Positions 44,501 to 55,399 of a stretch of 64,000 nucleotides of DNA are shown piece after piece. The stretch covers positions 1,984,001-2,048,000 of the forward strand of contig OX387606.1 of NCBI GenBank assembly GCA_947568835.1. The letters run 5' to 3'. The position numbers and the translations under genes were made by a program. The notes beneath the pieces are model-generated. The model was given only the letters and a program-made list of their open reading frames with translations, did not search any database and was not told where the DNA came from. Numbering within the stretch: position 1 is the stretch's first letter; each line of letters opens with the position of its first letter. Source of the DNA: Protonemura montana. Its lineage: Eukaryota > Arthropoda > Insecta > Plecoptera > Nemouridae.

Positions 44501-47500
44501 TAAGTATCTGGGGTTGAAAGGAACGCTAGGAAAGTATGGAGCTGGGTAAGGGCCAGTTTCACAATGTCCAGTTGAATAAGTATCTGGGGTTGAAAGGAAC
44601 GCTAGGAAAGTATGGAGCTGGGTAAGGGCCAGTTTCACAATGTCCAGTTGAATAAGTATCTGGGGTTGAAAGGAACGCTAGGAAAGTATGGAGCTGGGTA
44701 AGGGCCAGTTTCACAATGTCCAGTTGAATAAGTATCTGGCGGTTGAAAGGAACGCTAGGAAAGTATGGAGCTGGGTAAGGGCCAGTTTCACAATGTCCAG
44801 TTGAATAAGTATCTGGCGGTTGAAAGGAACGCTAGGAAAGTATGGAGCTGGGTAAGGGCCAGTTTCACAATGTCCAGTTGAATAAGAATCTGGGGTTGAA
44901 AGGAACGCTAGGAAAGTATGGAGCTGGGTAAGGGCCAGTTTCACAATGTCCAGTTGAATAAGTATCTGGCGGTTGAAAGGAACGCTAGGAAAGTATGGAG
45001 CTGGGTAAGGGCCAGTTTCACAATGTCCAGTTGAATAAGTATCTGGGGTTGAAAGGAACGCTAGGAAAGTATGGAGCTGGGTAAGGGCCAGTTTCACAAT
45101 GTCCAGTTGAATAAGTATCTGGCGGTTGAAAGGAACGCTAGGAAAGTATGGAGCTGGGTAAGGGCCAGTTTCACAATGTCCAGTTGAATAAGTATCTGGG
45201 GTTGAAAGGAACGCTAGGAAAGTATGGAGCTGGGTAAGGGCCAGTTTCACAATGTCCAGTTGAATAAGTATCTGGCGGTTGAAAGGAACGCTAGGAAAGT
45301 ATGGAGCTGGGTAAGGGCCAGTTTCACAATGTCCAGTTGAATAAGTATCTGGCGGTTGAAAGGAACGCTAGGAAAGTATGGAGCTGGGTAAGAGCCAGTT
45401 TCACAATGTCCAGTTGAATAAGTATCTGGGGTTGAAAGGAACGCTAGGAAAGTATGGAGCTGGGTAAGGTCCAGTTTCACAATGTCCAGTTGAATAAGTA
45501 TCTGGCGGTTGAAAGGAACGCTAGGAAAGTATGGAGCTGGGTAAGGGCCAGTTTCACAATGTCCAGTTGAATAAGTATCTGGGGTTGAAAGGAACGCTAG
45601 GAAAGTATGGAGCTGGGTAAGGGCTAGTTTCACAATGTCCAGTTGAATAAGTATCTGGCGGTTGAAAGGAACGCTAGGAAAGTATGGAGCTGGGTAAGGG
45701 CCAGTTTCACAATGTCCAGTTGAATAAGTATCTGGCGGTTGAAAGGAACGCTAGGAAAGTATGGAGCTGGGTAAGGGCCAGTTTCACAATGTCCAGTTGA
45801 ATAAGTATCTGGCGGTTGAAAGGAACGCTAGGAAAGTATGGAGCTGGGTAAGGGCCAGTTTCACAATGTCCAGTTGAATAAGTATCTGGCGGTTGAAAGG
45901 AACGCTAGGAAAGTATGGAGCTGGGTAAGGGCCAGTTTCACAATGTCCAGTTGAATAAGTATCTGGCGGTTGAAAGGAACGCTAGGAAAGTATGGAGCTG
46001 GGTAAGGGCCAGTTTCACAATGTCCAGTTGAATAAGTATCTGGGGTTGAAAGGAACGCTAGGAAAGTATGGAGCTGGGTAAGGGCCAGTTTCACAATGTC
46101 CAGTTGAATAAGTATCTGGCGGTTGAAAGGAACGCTAGGAAAGTATGGAGCTGGGTAAGGGCCAGTTTCACAATGTCCAGTTGAATAAGTATCTGGCGGT
46201 TGAAAGGAACGCTAGGAAAGTATGGAGCTGGGTAAGGGCCAGTTTCACAATGTCCAGTTGAATAAGTATCTGGCGGTTTAGGTTTAAATATAAAATATAT
46301 CTGACTGTCCATAGCTTCTAGCTGGCAGCTATTGGTCTCTCCGGACATTGTAGAATTGTTCTGAGAAGTAGGGCGTAGTTCTTCATGATGGTTTTTAGAC
46401 TCATGTCTTATTGATTTAACCTTAGCACTAGTTTTAACAAAACCCAATTCAATTAGTTTTTGTTAAGTAGGGAGTAGGTTTTGGTAATTCTCTGAACCTT
46501 TGTGCTTTCAAACTGACTTAAACTTTACCACTGATGAATCCTCCTCGACCTTTCTATTTCTATTTATTTCTACTGAAATGCAAATACTTAACAATAACTT
46601 GCTAAAACTATACGCTTTCTGTTGATCGATTCATCCTAAAAAATGTGTGTACGTTTTTAAAAGATCAAAATAATGCACAAATGTAAATCGATTGAACAAA
46701 TTGATCTCACTGCATTTAAAACCTGTTTCGCACTTTCAATTGCCGCCGAGAAAAATACTCGTGTGACCTCAAACGTCGTCGGTTCCAGCTGCTACCGTCG
46801 CTGCAGTCCTTCTGTCTCTACGCCGCGACGGGCGTCGTGCTAACCTACGCCTTCCAGGCGACGCTCTTCACGGCCTGCTTGGCGCTGGACGAACGTCGCG
46901 TGATGGCGTCGCGTCACGGCCTACTGCCCTGCATCACGATGACGCGCAAGATGGAGGTCAACGCGTCGGACGGCGCTGGTGCGAACGTGGACACGTGGGC
47001 AGCGCGTGCATTCCGCACGGTCTACTCGCGGGTTGTCTTCACCAAGGTCAGTCGTCGGGAGGGTTACCACTGGACGTAACTGGGGCCCTACTAAAAGTGC
47101 TATTACACCAACTGTTATTTTATTTTCTATTATTGGGTTATTTTTGAAGCTCAGTTCTAACGTTAAGCTGTCTTACTGAAGATTGGCAGAACACGATTAC
47201 TCACGATTGCTAAGTGCATAGTGAATACCAACTTTCTGGGCATTGGCATTCGCGCGAATTTGACAAATCGTCTAATGCCGGATATTGAAATTCTGACCGA
47301 ATATTCGGAAAGTTTGTGAATAAGGCTCCAGCCTTCAGCTGCTGCAGATATCTAATGTGCCCATTCGATCGTTGCTTGCCTCCCAGCTCTTCCATTCAAA
47401 AGTCCGAATTAATGACGTGGTGGTATGACACAGGTGGGGCGCGCATGCGTGCTTATAGTGGCCGCGTGCGTGACGTCGGTGAGCATCAAGGGCAACCTGG

Positions 47501-50500
47501 AGCTGACGCAGAAGTTCGACATCGCCTGGTTCCTGCCCCAGACCTCGTCGATGTACCTCTACTTAGAGGCAAAAAGGTATGTACAGTCCTCGGCGACGTG
47601 CCTACCATGGTTCGGTGTCGGCAAGGCGCTAATAGAGTACGTTACTTTAAGAAATATCACATCTTAAACATACTATTCCTCTTTATGTTGGGGGTTTTGT
47701 TGACAGCCAGCACAGCGTGTGGAAGGTCATTGTAACTGGTAGTTCTAAATTAAACTGTGCAATTATCTTTGTGTTCTGGAAAGGGACAACATCAAAACCA
47801 ACCGTGTCTATCAAACTCTCAAAAAAATGTTTTCTCCCGACATCAACAGCAGCTACCGTTACTATCGTAACTACCGTTACTATCAACCGGCTAAACGATT
47901 ACATAATGCACATAATTTGTCGTCATAATCGAAATCATATAGTGATTGTTTTTTGACTCATGTATACTTGAATTAGCCTTAGCACTAGTTTTAACAAAAA
48001 CTATTTCAACTGGGTTTTGAATGCATAATAAGAAAAACTAAATTTCCCAACGTGTCGTAACTTGTACCTGTTACTTTTTCAAGGGTAAAAATGACTTTTT
48101 AGGACTGCTCTTACCCTTGAAAAAGTAACCGGTACAAGTTACGAAACGTTGGGAAATTTACTTGTTCTTCACTAAGCATTTAAAACCCAGTTCAAATGGT
48201 TTTTGTTAAAATCATAAAGTTGTCAACCGCCCCAAGCCCCCTTGACTGACCCCGCGTAATGCCACGTGCCCAGAAACGCGTACCCTGAGGAAGGGCAGGT
48301 ATGGTTCGGCGTCTACATGGGCGCCATGGACTACGGCTTCGAGCTGCCGAAGTTGGCGCGCCTGGTGGAGACCCTTCACGGCGAGATGCCTGCCACGCTT
48401 GCGCAAGTCGAAGAGTGGTACACTCCCTTCGTGAAATATGCGAATCGCTCGCACGACATTGGTGAGTGCCTCAGGTTAAGAAATTTGGGTGCAATTGGCA
48501 GACTATGTCATTGTTAGAAGCACTTTTAATGAGTGATCTTGTAGTTGGGCACCAGTTTTTGAGAGATTATTGGTAGTGTCCTCAATGACAAAATGTGTTT
48601 CGAGTCTCTCTCATATTTTTAAGCTATTCGCCGTCTTGCCACGGGAAAGTCTTGCTATTTACGGTACATTTCCGCCATTGAAATGACAATTAAAAATGAC
48701 CGACTGACCGTACATCGATAAAATACTTATGCTTCGTGAAGGCTAAATGCTTGGTGAGTTTTACTGGACATTATCATAATGTCCATACCTTTATCATGGC
48801 GACGGTAATAGGACAAGACAGATGCTAGTCTTGTACTGCGAATGTGCGTGAGTCACGACCACCTTGATGCTATAGGGTTGTGCTTTGAGAGAGCGATCTC
48901 TCCTCTATAAATAAGTAATCAGGTAAAGAATGATCAAATGTTGCGAGGTCAACGAAATTCGGGTCGTCCAACCAGGAACCGAAGCGTTGATCTGTTGGAA
49001 TTGATGCCGATGTCGGTTTCAGACGCGACGCATGGATTGGCGGAAGCGGACTTCAGCTCGCTGCTTACCAAGTTCCTGTTCGCGCCGGAAGGGGCTCGCT
49101 TCCAAGACAAGTTCCGGTTTGAGGGCGAGCTGCGTTGCGGATCGCCGGCACCGCCCATCAAGGTTAGACCGACGCCATCGCAGTCCTGAGTGCTGAGGAA
49201 TTAGCGTCATAGAGGCTTATTTCTCCAGGCCGTGGCCATGTGCTATGGCAGCAATGATATGCATAAGGGACATAATATGTTATCAAGACCACTGCGTGAC
49301 AATCATGAGGTCTAGTACTCGCGGTCGTCCTGTTCGGCGGTCTCCTCGTTGGTATTTCTGGCGCGCTCCCACGTTCATCTTCAGGCTTCGCAACTCGTGA
49401 CTCCGACGACCAACTAGGGATAGCGTCCCTTGGGCCTCCACCAATGATGATATTTTGGCTGATTCAGAAATTCAATGAGTCGCTACCTACTACTGGACTC
49501 ACTCAAATAGATCTACATTTTACATTGCAAATAATTGGGCGAGGCATTTTGGAACGGATAATAGGGAAAGGACCTCACTGAGAGCGTCAGCACATTCCCC
49601 CGAGGGATTGCCATCCTGCGTCGCCACATGCGAGATTAAACTGTGGTGCAACACGCAAAACGCTGGCGCCCAGTCCCGGACTTATCAGAAATTATTTTAA
49701 AGATGCAAGTGGCAAGAAGCCTGTGGTTCAATTATGTGCACCTCACCCTACTCTCAGTCTTGCTATGAACCGTAAGCCCATTCTTCGGTCTCCAGGTATC
49801 CAGCATCTCGCTGTGCTTCCGCAAGATGTCGGGGCCGAAGGAGCAAGTGCCCGCCATGAACCGCTTGAAACACATCGCCAGGAGTGCCAACTTCACGACA
49901 GGCGAGCGATATAGCACTGCCTGGAACCAGGTGTTCGCCTACTGGCTCACGGACGAGGTGGGTGCTTACTTCCCAAAACATTGCTTAGTAATACTTTATT
50001 TGGTTGTTGCACACGAGATGTATCTTCGACAATTACAACTTCCCCCTAAAGTGGATTCCGTATACCACAGTGCGAAGCTGGAATGCGGGTGCCGGGATAG
50101 CTCAGTTGGTGTAGCATCCGACCGGCATGTAGGAGGTCCGGGTTCGTCTCCGGCTCCCAGTTTGGTTGCAGGTTCCATCCTTCGCTTACTGGTTTCAGCT
50201 CCCTAGTGGAAACACCAGATAAACCCTGCAGCTACAAAAAGTTCTATAAAAAGTATTTTGTAATGTTGGTGGACGTTCACAGTCACGTTCTAGAATTTAT
50301 GTTTTTAGCAATGACGGTATTTTTATACCTTAGAGCCTTTGTTTTACCCGCAATTTCCACTACCCCATCGACCCCGATGCTGGACTGTAAGGGGTCTGCA
50401 AAGTTTAAGTTAGGTTCTTGCACGCAGACTTTCACAGCTAAAACACGAGTATAATTAAATTTGTACTAACATTTTCTAAATTGTCCAGCTCTTCACGGTG

Positions 50501-52628
50501 GTTTAATTCTCATACAATTTAAAAATAGCTCTGTTAACGTTGGTCTCTGTGGAGGAGTGATAGCTTGCCGAACAGTCGTGAAACCAACGGAAGACACGAG
50601 AAGGAGGAGGAGACGAAGTTTACAGAGTTTATAAAATGGGGACCTTCGGAGAGCTTGGAAAATTGGTATACGTCAGAAAACTGTTAAAGAAATTTATTAG
50701 GAGTCGGAAATATATCGTAGGATACGTTTTAGAAGGCCTGTTCACCACGGAATCGAAATTGGCTCTCTCTTCTGAACAATTATCAATCGAACATGAAGAC
50801 TCGCTTCTTCTTGCTATACTCTTGCTATGTCCGTGTTGATCCACCCAACAACGACTGGCACACCAGCCAAAGACCAGGAATGTGCTGATCAACACCTGAC
50901 ATAGACTTGGTCTTGCGTCCAACCGGTTTAACTATGAGCAAATCACCTTGTCAGCAATATTGGCAATGTCCATGGTGTCCAAACAATGACTGACGCCATC
51001 CAGTAAGAAAGAGAAGGAACTTTGTAATAATGTAACGACCCGTTACAATACGAAGATAATACTTTTCAATAACAAACAGCTGAAGGGTCGAGCGTTTGAT
51101 TAAGTTCAAGCTAATGGTTCGGCAGGTTCTCGGCAGAGAGCTCTATAACAACCTGGCGCTGTGCTGCGCATGCGTGATGGTGTGCACCGCCCTCTTGATC
51201 GTCAACGCTACCATGTGCCTGCTCATCTTCCTCTGCGTCGTACTCACTCTGGTAATATTGTTTTATTAAATTCCTCTTGTGAAACGTGCTTCTCTCATCC
51301 ATAACTCATTGCAAAAGTATAATTGCATGTGCAGAAAAAAAACTGCTAAAGAAATCAGTACTGATTTCTGTTTAATTTGCTTAAAAACAAATAAATAATG
51401 TTTTCTGCTTTGACTTGTAGTAGTAAGTGAAGAAATTACTTTACAGTCGTGACAAAACTCTGTTCAGCTAAAATAGACAAATACCCTGATACCACTGAAC
51501 CCATAAAATGACAGACCAGTTTTTTCAGTGGCCGGCTAAGAGCCTAACAGTCCGTTACTTGGTTATTTGCTTGGCAACAGCCAATCAGAAGGTGTTTTTA
51601 GTTTGTTAACCGTTTGTTAATTCCCTAAAACGTGCCACTGAAAAACCTTTTGACTTCAATATCCAGATGGTAACTTTGTTACCATATGATAACAACTTGG
51701 CAACTCTACAATGACGTCACTGTTCTAGGTCAACGTGGCCGGCATGATCCACTTCTGGGGACTGACGATCGAGGTGACGTCAAGCATCGGACTCCAGCTG
51801 GCCGCGGGCCTGTGCGTCGATTACGCCGCGCACGTAGCCCACTCCTTCCTGGCACAGCCCCCTGGATCGCGCGTCGAGAGGGCGCTGAACACGGTCGCAG
51901 AGATCGGCCCGGCGGTGGCCAATGGCGGACTCTCTACGCTGCTGGCGTTGTCCGTATTGTCCAACTCAAACTCCTACGTGTTTCTCACATTCTTTAAGGT
52001 TAGTTTTAGGGCTTTACGATTACTGTCCCGTAATGCCAAGATCTACCATCTACCTGGCACGAAAGATAGTTTGCCTTCATTATTAGTTCAACGGAAAGTG
52101 TACTATGTACCGAGTACCGACACTTATATAGCCAGGTGTAATGGGGAAGATGCACGGCGAAACACAACGTTTATTTTAAGCTTTGCATTTTTGAAAAGGT
52201 GGTATAGCGTTAGGTGCAGAGAGTTAATTGCGATCTTTGGGCTTCGTTGCTTCGTTCCATATAGCTAAATAATAGCCAAAACATCTGCCTTATCGCAACC
52301 AGATATGTGAACGTCGGTAAGGTGCGTGCGTTCCTTCTTTCCACTTCCCCATTATAACAACCGTTCGGTCTTAAGAGTCTTGTTCTTGCAGATCTTCAGC
52401 CTGGTCGTGGTTTTCGGTCTGTTCCACGGACTAATGCTGCTGCCAGTGCTGCTGACCTTCATCGGGCCGTCCACCAGTCGCGCTGAGCGCGCATCGCACG
52501 GCGCAGGCGTCGACTCGGTCAGCCAGCGCGTCGACGATAAGATGGCTGCCGTGAACGACGAGTGCGACAAGGCGGATGGTATTGCCACTCCAACTTACAA
52601 GGCGTACCCCATCGGAGATATTTTGTGA
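32596..52628 (+). CDS. Patched-domain (PTCHD/Ptr-type) membrane protein, 992 aa, 15 exons
   Basis: Exons: 32596-32696, 39918-40164, 41592-41665, 42110-42448, 42832-43003, 43422-43646, 43918-44214, 46789-47046, 47434-47576, 48274-48461, 49023-49162, 49796-49957, 51126-51251, 51729-51998, 52392-52628; total 2979 nt. All junctions keep phase. The protein has a short N-terminus (MSKLSTPATPTPTPTLGQRI) and TM1 near residues 46-64 (RPVLACLTLAAFSCAGVLRF), then a large extracellular loop with an acidic insert (NDDDDEVEPW). A sterol-sensing-type five-TM block follows in exons 6-8, with GIGVDDVFV at about 428-436. A second loop (exons 9-12) and a second TM block come next, with GLCVDYAAHVAHSF at about 851-864. 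The paired TM4/TM10 acidic motifs are those of the RND/Patched superfamily, thought to move lipids or sterols using ion gradients. The length fits Ptr/PTCHD rather than Patched itself (over 1200 aa). Introns carry many minisatellites. Poly(A) signal at 52953. Confidence 0.94.
32825..33425 (+). mobile_element. 5S-SINE body with a 36-bp tandem array (about 10 units)
   Basis: In Patched intron 1. About ten units of 36 bp (CAGCAACTTCACTCGCCTTG, CTTATCAACCTCTCGA) lie at 32832-33190. The SINE body follows: ATGGATTTGTGGAGGAATCC, CCTTCGGAAGGGACGTTAAG, CCGGTGGTCCCCTTGGTGCT, TTCGACAGGAGTAGG, and tail GTGCGTCGTTAAACACCAT. The array boundaries fall at ACAGCA, which occurs twice, 36 bases apart, in the unamplified copy at 23.9 kb. 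Confidence 0.85.
33397..33442. repeat. Tail-to-tail SINE palindrome
   Basis: GTGCGTCGTTAAACACCAT, a short AATTATTG spacer, then ATGGTGTTTAACGACGCAC: a perfect 19-bp inverted repeat. It is the junction of two SINE tails in opposite orientation. Confidence 0.9.
33735..34115 (-). mobile_element. 5S rRNA-derived SINE, about 4 tandem head units
   Basis: In Patched intron 1. On the minus strand it opens with GTGTTGGAAACACTGGTCCT and CATGAGATCACTAAAGTTAA, followed by about four 91-bp units like those at 25.3-26.4 kb. One unit is shortened (TGATAATAG). Confidence 0.88.
34400..34998. repeat. 41-bp minisatellite, inverted array (about 14 copies)
   Basis: In Patched intron 1. Unit CTCAAATAACCTGGATAGAG, CATAGGATCCAGCCAGCTGA is the reverse complement of the unit at 18927-19775. 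The variant ACAGAGAAAAGGATCCAGTC recurs three times, indicating block duplication. Confidence 0.95.
35123..35247. repeat. 20-bp tandem repeat, 6 copies
   Basis: In Patched intron 1. GTGTCATGATTCTCATCGCT repeats six times without change, so the expansion is recent or well homogenised. Confidence 0.95.
35345..35445 (+). mobile_element. tRNA-derived SINE, second family
   Basis: In Patched intron 1. Contains GTCCGGATAGCTCAGTTGGT (A-box) and CCTGGGTTCGTATCC (B-box), then GGTTTGGTTGC. The acceptor stem does not close, so this is not a functional tRNA. The copy at 50085-50175 shares both the GCTGGAAT leader and the TTTGGTTGC trailer. Confidence 0.75.
35446..37009. other. Patched intron 1, unassigned AT-rich part
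   Basis: Contains (TTAATTGTATTG)-like repeats near 35600-35660 and a CA microsatellite at about 35989-36003. No exon is seen. Confidence 0.6.
37010..38795. repeat. 26-bp minisatellite, about 68 copies
   Basis: In Patched intron 1. Unit TCTATTGGAGTGGGAGCTTA followed by CTCAGG. 26 is not a multiple of 3, so each frame cycles through all three phases of the unit. The unit has no stop in any phase, so all three forward frames stay open for hundreds of codons (up to 550). This is an artefact, not a protein. Confidence 0.97.
38796..39917. other. Patched intron 1, 3' part
   Basis: T-rich sequence with no recognised element; it ends at the exon 2 acceptor CTGCGCAG. Confidence 0.6.
40723..41125. repeat. 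45-bp minisatellite, about 9 copies
   Basis: In Patched intron 2. Unit GTCCACCAAGCTGACGTGGA, AAGATCGTCATAAAGGTTCA, ATAAA. The multiple-of-3 length gives ORFs on both strands. Each unit carries CAATAAAG, a poly(A)-signal-like AATAAA, eight or nine times inside the intron. Confidence 0.95.
41201..41396. mobile_element. Foldback element, copy B, with 11-bp target duplication
   Basis: In Patched intron 2. The element (41212-41385) starts ACAAAAACTATTTGAACTGG, folds back at about 41265-41275, and ends with AATCAAGTAGACACGAGTCT and GAAAACAATCATA. It is flanked by ATTTGAGATTG at 41201-41211 and 41386-41396, which marks the insertion. Confidence 0.88.
44272..46278. repeat. 76/77-bp minisatellite, about 26 copies
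   Basis: In Patched intron 7, starting about 60 bases after the exon 7 donor. Unit GTATCTGGGGTTGAAAGGAA, CGCTAGGAAAGTATGGAGCT, GGGTAAGGGCCAGTTTCACA, ATGTCCAGTTGAATAA (76 bp). A one-base longer form has TCTGGCGG in place of TCTGGGG. The first six units are all 76 bp; later units mix both forms. Copies are otherwise almost identical, which suggests recent homogenisation. Confidence 0.97.
46383..46465. mobile_element. Foldback element, truncated copy
   Basis: GATGGTTTTTAGACTCATGT, GATTTAACCTTAGCACTAGT, then AACAAAACCCAATTC and TTAGTTTTTGTTAAG. The head and the two extreme ends of the palindrome remain; the arms are deleted. Confidence 0.75.
47577..48273. other. Patched intron 9 with a foldback element (copy C, 47945-48215)
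   Basis: The element has the head (TGATTGTTTTTTGACTCATG), then arms with AACTTGTACCTGTTACTTTT and its inverted partner AAAAGTAACCGGTACAAGTT. It ends GTTTTTGTTAAAATCATAA. Short direct repeats AAATCATA flank it. It is the longest and most complete palindrome of the family. Confidence 0.82.
50085..50175 (+). mobile_element. tRNA-derived SINE, second family, copy 2
   Basis: In Patched intron 12. CGGGATAGCTCAGTTGGTGT (A-box) and GTCCGGGTTCGTCTCCGG (B-box), then CAGTTTGGTTGC. The acceptor stem is not intact. Related to 35345-35445. Confidence 0.72.
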
Positions 52629-52952
52629 ACGTCGAGACCGTACATATCGAGAGACTCGGGTGGTAATTAACTCGACAGTGATGTGCACCAAATACTATTG
52701 ACAAAGTGTAGTGTGTAGCGAGGTATCCCAAGGAAGTCCGACCGCGTCCAGTCGCAATGTGAAGCGTGTGAAGGAACTGATGAAGATTGGAGGAACGACC
52801 AAGTGACAATTCAGTAATTTCATTTAGATGGCATGCTAGATTGCGGAAAAACCCCTTCTTGTCCCATTATTAGGGTGGTCAATCATTTCAGTTAGCAATT
52901 TTATTAGTGAAAATACTTGCGTTGTTTTGGGGTTTTGTCGCGGCTTATAACA

Positions 52953-52958
52953 AATAAA
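52953..52958 (+). terminator. Probable poly(A) signal of the Patched-type gene
   Basis: AATAAA, about 325 bases after the stop codon. Confidence 0.6.
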
Positions 52959-52959
52959 G

Positions 52960-53876
52960 ATACCAATTCTGGCTGGAAGCCCATGAATGACATCGAACAA
53001 GAAAAGGCTATTGGTATAAACACACTACAATGACAGGGTGTGACATATTTATTAACTATTTAAAGTTTCAGAAATCCAGAGAGCGGGCAAAATAAATCGT
53101 TGCACAATTAGGGGATGGATCCACGATTTTTTCCTTTCTAAATTCCCCACCTTGTTTTAATCTCATTATTCTTCTATCACTCTAGACTTTACTCTCATTG
53201 CAAGGACAGTCGAGTCGAATCGAGTTTCTCATTTGCTATTCTGCATGCGTATCTCGGACGACCTCGTATCTCTTCTTCTCCGAAGCCAAACCGATCCAGT
53301 GTCCTCGTCAACTAGTGAGGAGGCTAACGAGTACCTAAGTGTGATAATTTCAATCCTAAAATCGCAGAAGAATATAATTTTGCAGCTCGCAGTACAAGTC
53401 ATTGCTACTTATGCAGGTAAGAGCAACGTGAATCTTTAGCGCATTGTTGGACGACTGGTATTTTTAAAGTTTGCGACCGTCACGAACGAAGCAGTTATTA
53501 CCAAACCAATGAAAAAAAAACAGGGACGGTAAGTAAATGGAAATTTTGGAGTAAATGTAGCTAATTGTCCGATTGGTTTTCCGTGTTAATTTTATGAAAG
53601 AAGACTTTTTAATTATTCCCAAATTTAAGTGATAAACTAAAAACGTACATTTCTCTTTGAAGCTACAAAGCTACAAATTCCCTTACTGACGGAACATCTA
53701 GAACAAAGAATAACTGACACTGGCGTCTTTGGTATCTCACACTATCTATCGATGTTAGCTGTGAGACAATTCTACGCCAGTCATTGAAAATACGGTAATA
53801 TGTCGGCAGGTGTCGGCAATGCCGTTTCAGCGCAGAAGCTGCGCCACATGGCCGAGTTGATGGTTCACATTGGTCA
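52960..53876. other. Intergenic, no gene recognised
   Basis: Short ORFs only, for example 53233-53439, with no domain that I recognise. The right part may be the 3' UTR of the minus-strand peptide gene. Confidence 0.5.
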
Positions 53877-54104
53877 TTAATGGTGTTCGTTGAGGTGCGT
53901 GGGTTCTGTCCATGGTTCATCAGGCTGAGGCCAAGTCGGCGCAGGCGTGAACGTGTACCAGGGTGAGTCGGTGGTCTTCGTGGCCACTCGGCTGCGCTCG
54001 GCGGATTCCGGCGATAATCGGCTGCTCTCGATCGTTCCCGGAGGAAAGGCGTAGGCGACGGCGACAATAAGAAGCAGTAAAACAAGCACGCGTATGAAAG
54101 TCAT
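53877..54104 (-). CDS. Small secreted peptide precursor, 75 aa
   Basis: ATG at 54104 lies one base after an acceptor (GGCTGTTTCAG), so an upstream 5' UTR exon is likely. The first 19 residues (MTFIRVLVLLLLIVAVAYA) are a textbook signal peptide with the cleavage site before FPPG. The mature part is about 56 residues and acidic/hydroxyl-rich (ESSRLSPESAERSRVATKTT), then a Trp/Pro-rich segment (SPWYTFTPAPTWPQPDEPW) and a His-rich end (THLNEHH). It has no cysteine. PWYTFTPAPTWP resembles an internal Pro-Trp repeat seen in some secreted or antimicrobial peptides, but I recognise no family. The signal peptide and the clean stop make a real gene likely. Confidence 0.68.
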   Translation of the reverse strand: MTFIRVLVLLLLIVAVAYAFPPGTIESSRLSPESAERSRVATKTTDSPWYTFTPAPTWPQPDEPWTEPTHLNEHH

Positions 54105-55399
54105 TCTGAAACAGCCAATGTTGTCTTTTCTTTGAGGAGTTGTCTTTACCTACTTGTCATTCTGGTAGTTCATCAACTTCCAGGAGTTGAGCCAGTCGCG
54201 TTGGCCCATATAGTTAGCCTACAGTCTATTGTAGCAGGAATCTCGTTCTAATATCTGCTTTCTAGGCATCATTTGACCCGCTAGAAAGAATGGATTGTGT
54301 GTGATCGCGGTATGGTGCTAGTTGTAACGATCCTCTCTCTAAGATTTAACACTTCCAAGTTAACCTGCTCTTATAAGTTCTAGTAAATTTAAAAAAAAAA
54401 TCAGCGTATATCGCTGATAGATGTATTGACCTGAGAGAGGCACAAAAAACTAGGAAGGTATAAAAAAACTTACGAGGGAAAGCAAAGGGAAGATGGGCGG
54501 ATGGAAAAACCAGAAATTAATAAAATAACCTTAAGATCCATGCCAAGTTAGATTGGGAGCGTTGCTGTCCGGTTTAATTGATTGGTAACTGTACCTGACT
54601 GACACCTCGTCGCTCGGAATGTATACTTGCAAAGCCAACTCTGTTAAAACTTAAAACAGCAAATCGGTTCCAGAGCAACGTACATAGATAGATATCAAAG
54701 TCTTACTTTTTGAAAAGAATCAGATAGTGTCCTCGGCTAGCTTGAAATACTCTTCAAACGTAGTTAGAATTTTAATTTTGGAGATATAATGAGAGATAAT
54801 GTATACTGTTACTAAACATTCTTATTTTTATTATTGTTAATATTATTATCTGACGGAGTTTTTAGATGATATATCTAATATTTATGACAAACACAAAAAT
54901 CAGGAGATAACCGACAAGTGGATAGTTATATTTATTAAGCGAATGACTGATTCCAAGATTTGCGGCTGGACTTCGCAGGCTGGGCAGAGAAGTCCGAAGT
55001 TCCCTGGTAAACGTCCTAAAACTCAGGCAACTGGCATTTTAAAGACCTTTTTGAACAGTTATTTCCTCTGTCTGATTTTTTCCCACGAGTTTCTTTGTTT
55101 TGACTGTTTACAAACCTCCATTTTCATCGCCTCTGAAAATAACTAACATGATGACAATTCAATCTTGAGGGCATTGTTTCATAACGCTCACATTTTGTTT
55201 GAAATTGTAACCTCAGAGACAAATTTCCAGTCGAGACTTTCGGTTTAAAATCTCAAAAAACATACCCTAACCATCTTCTAAGACTCAAGTTTAGACATCA
55301 AAATTGACAAGTATAAAATGCAATCAGTACCTTGTTAATCCGCTATAACGTTCCCCTCAACTGACTCCTGTCAGCGCACCATCTGAACAAAACGTCACA
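54105..55399. other. Intergenic between divergent genes
   Basis: AT-rich, no repeat or exon recognised. It must hold the promoters of the minus-strand peptide gene and the plus-strand Cys-rich gene. Confidence 0.5.

Noticed and set aside
44711-46447. Minus-strand ORFs with repeated LTQLHTFLAFLST
   Set aside because: They arise from the 76/77-bp array in Patched intron 7; mixed unit lengths break and restore frames as expected for non-coding repeats.
53233-53439. 68-aa plus-strand ORF downstream of the Patched gene
   Set aside because: No domain, no conserved features, AT-rich codon use; insufficient support.
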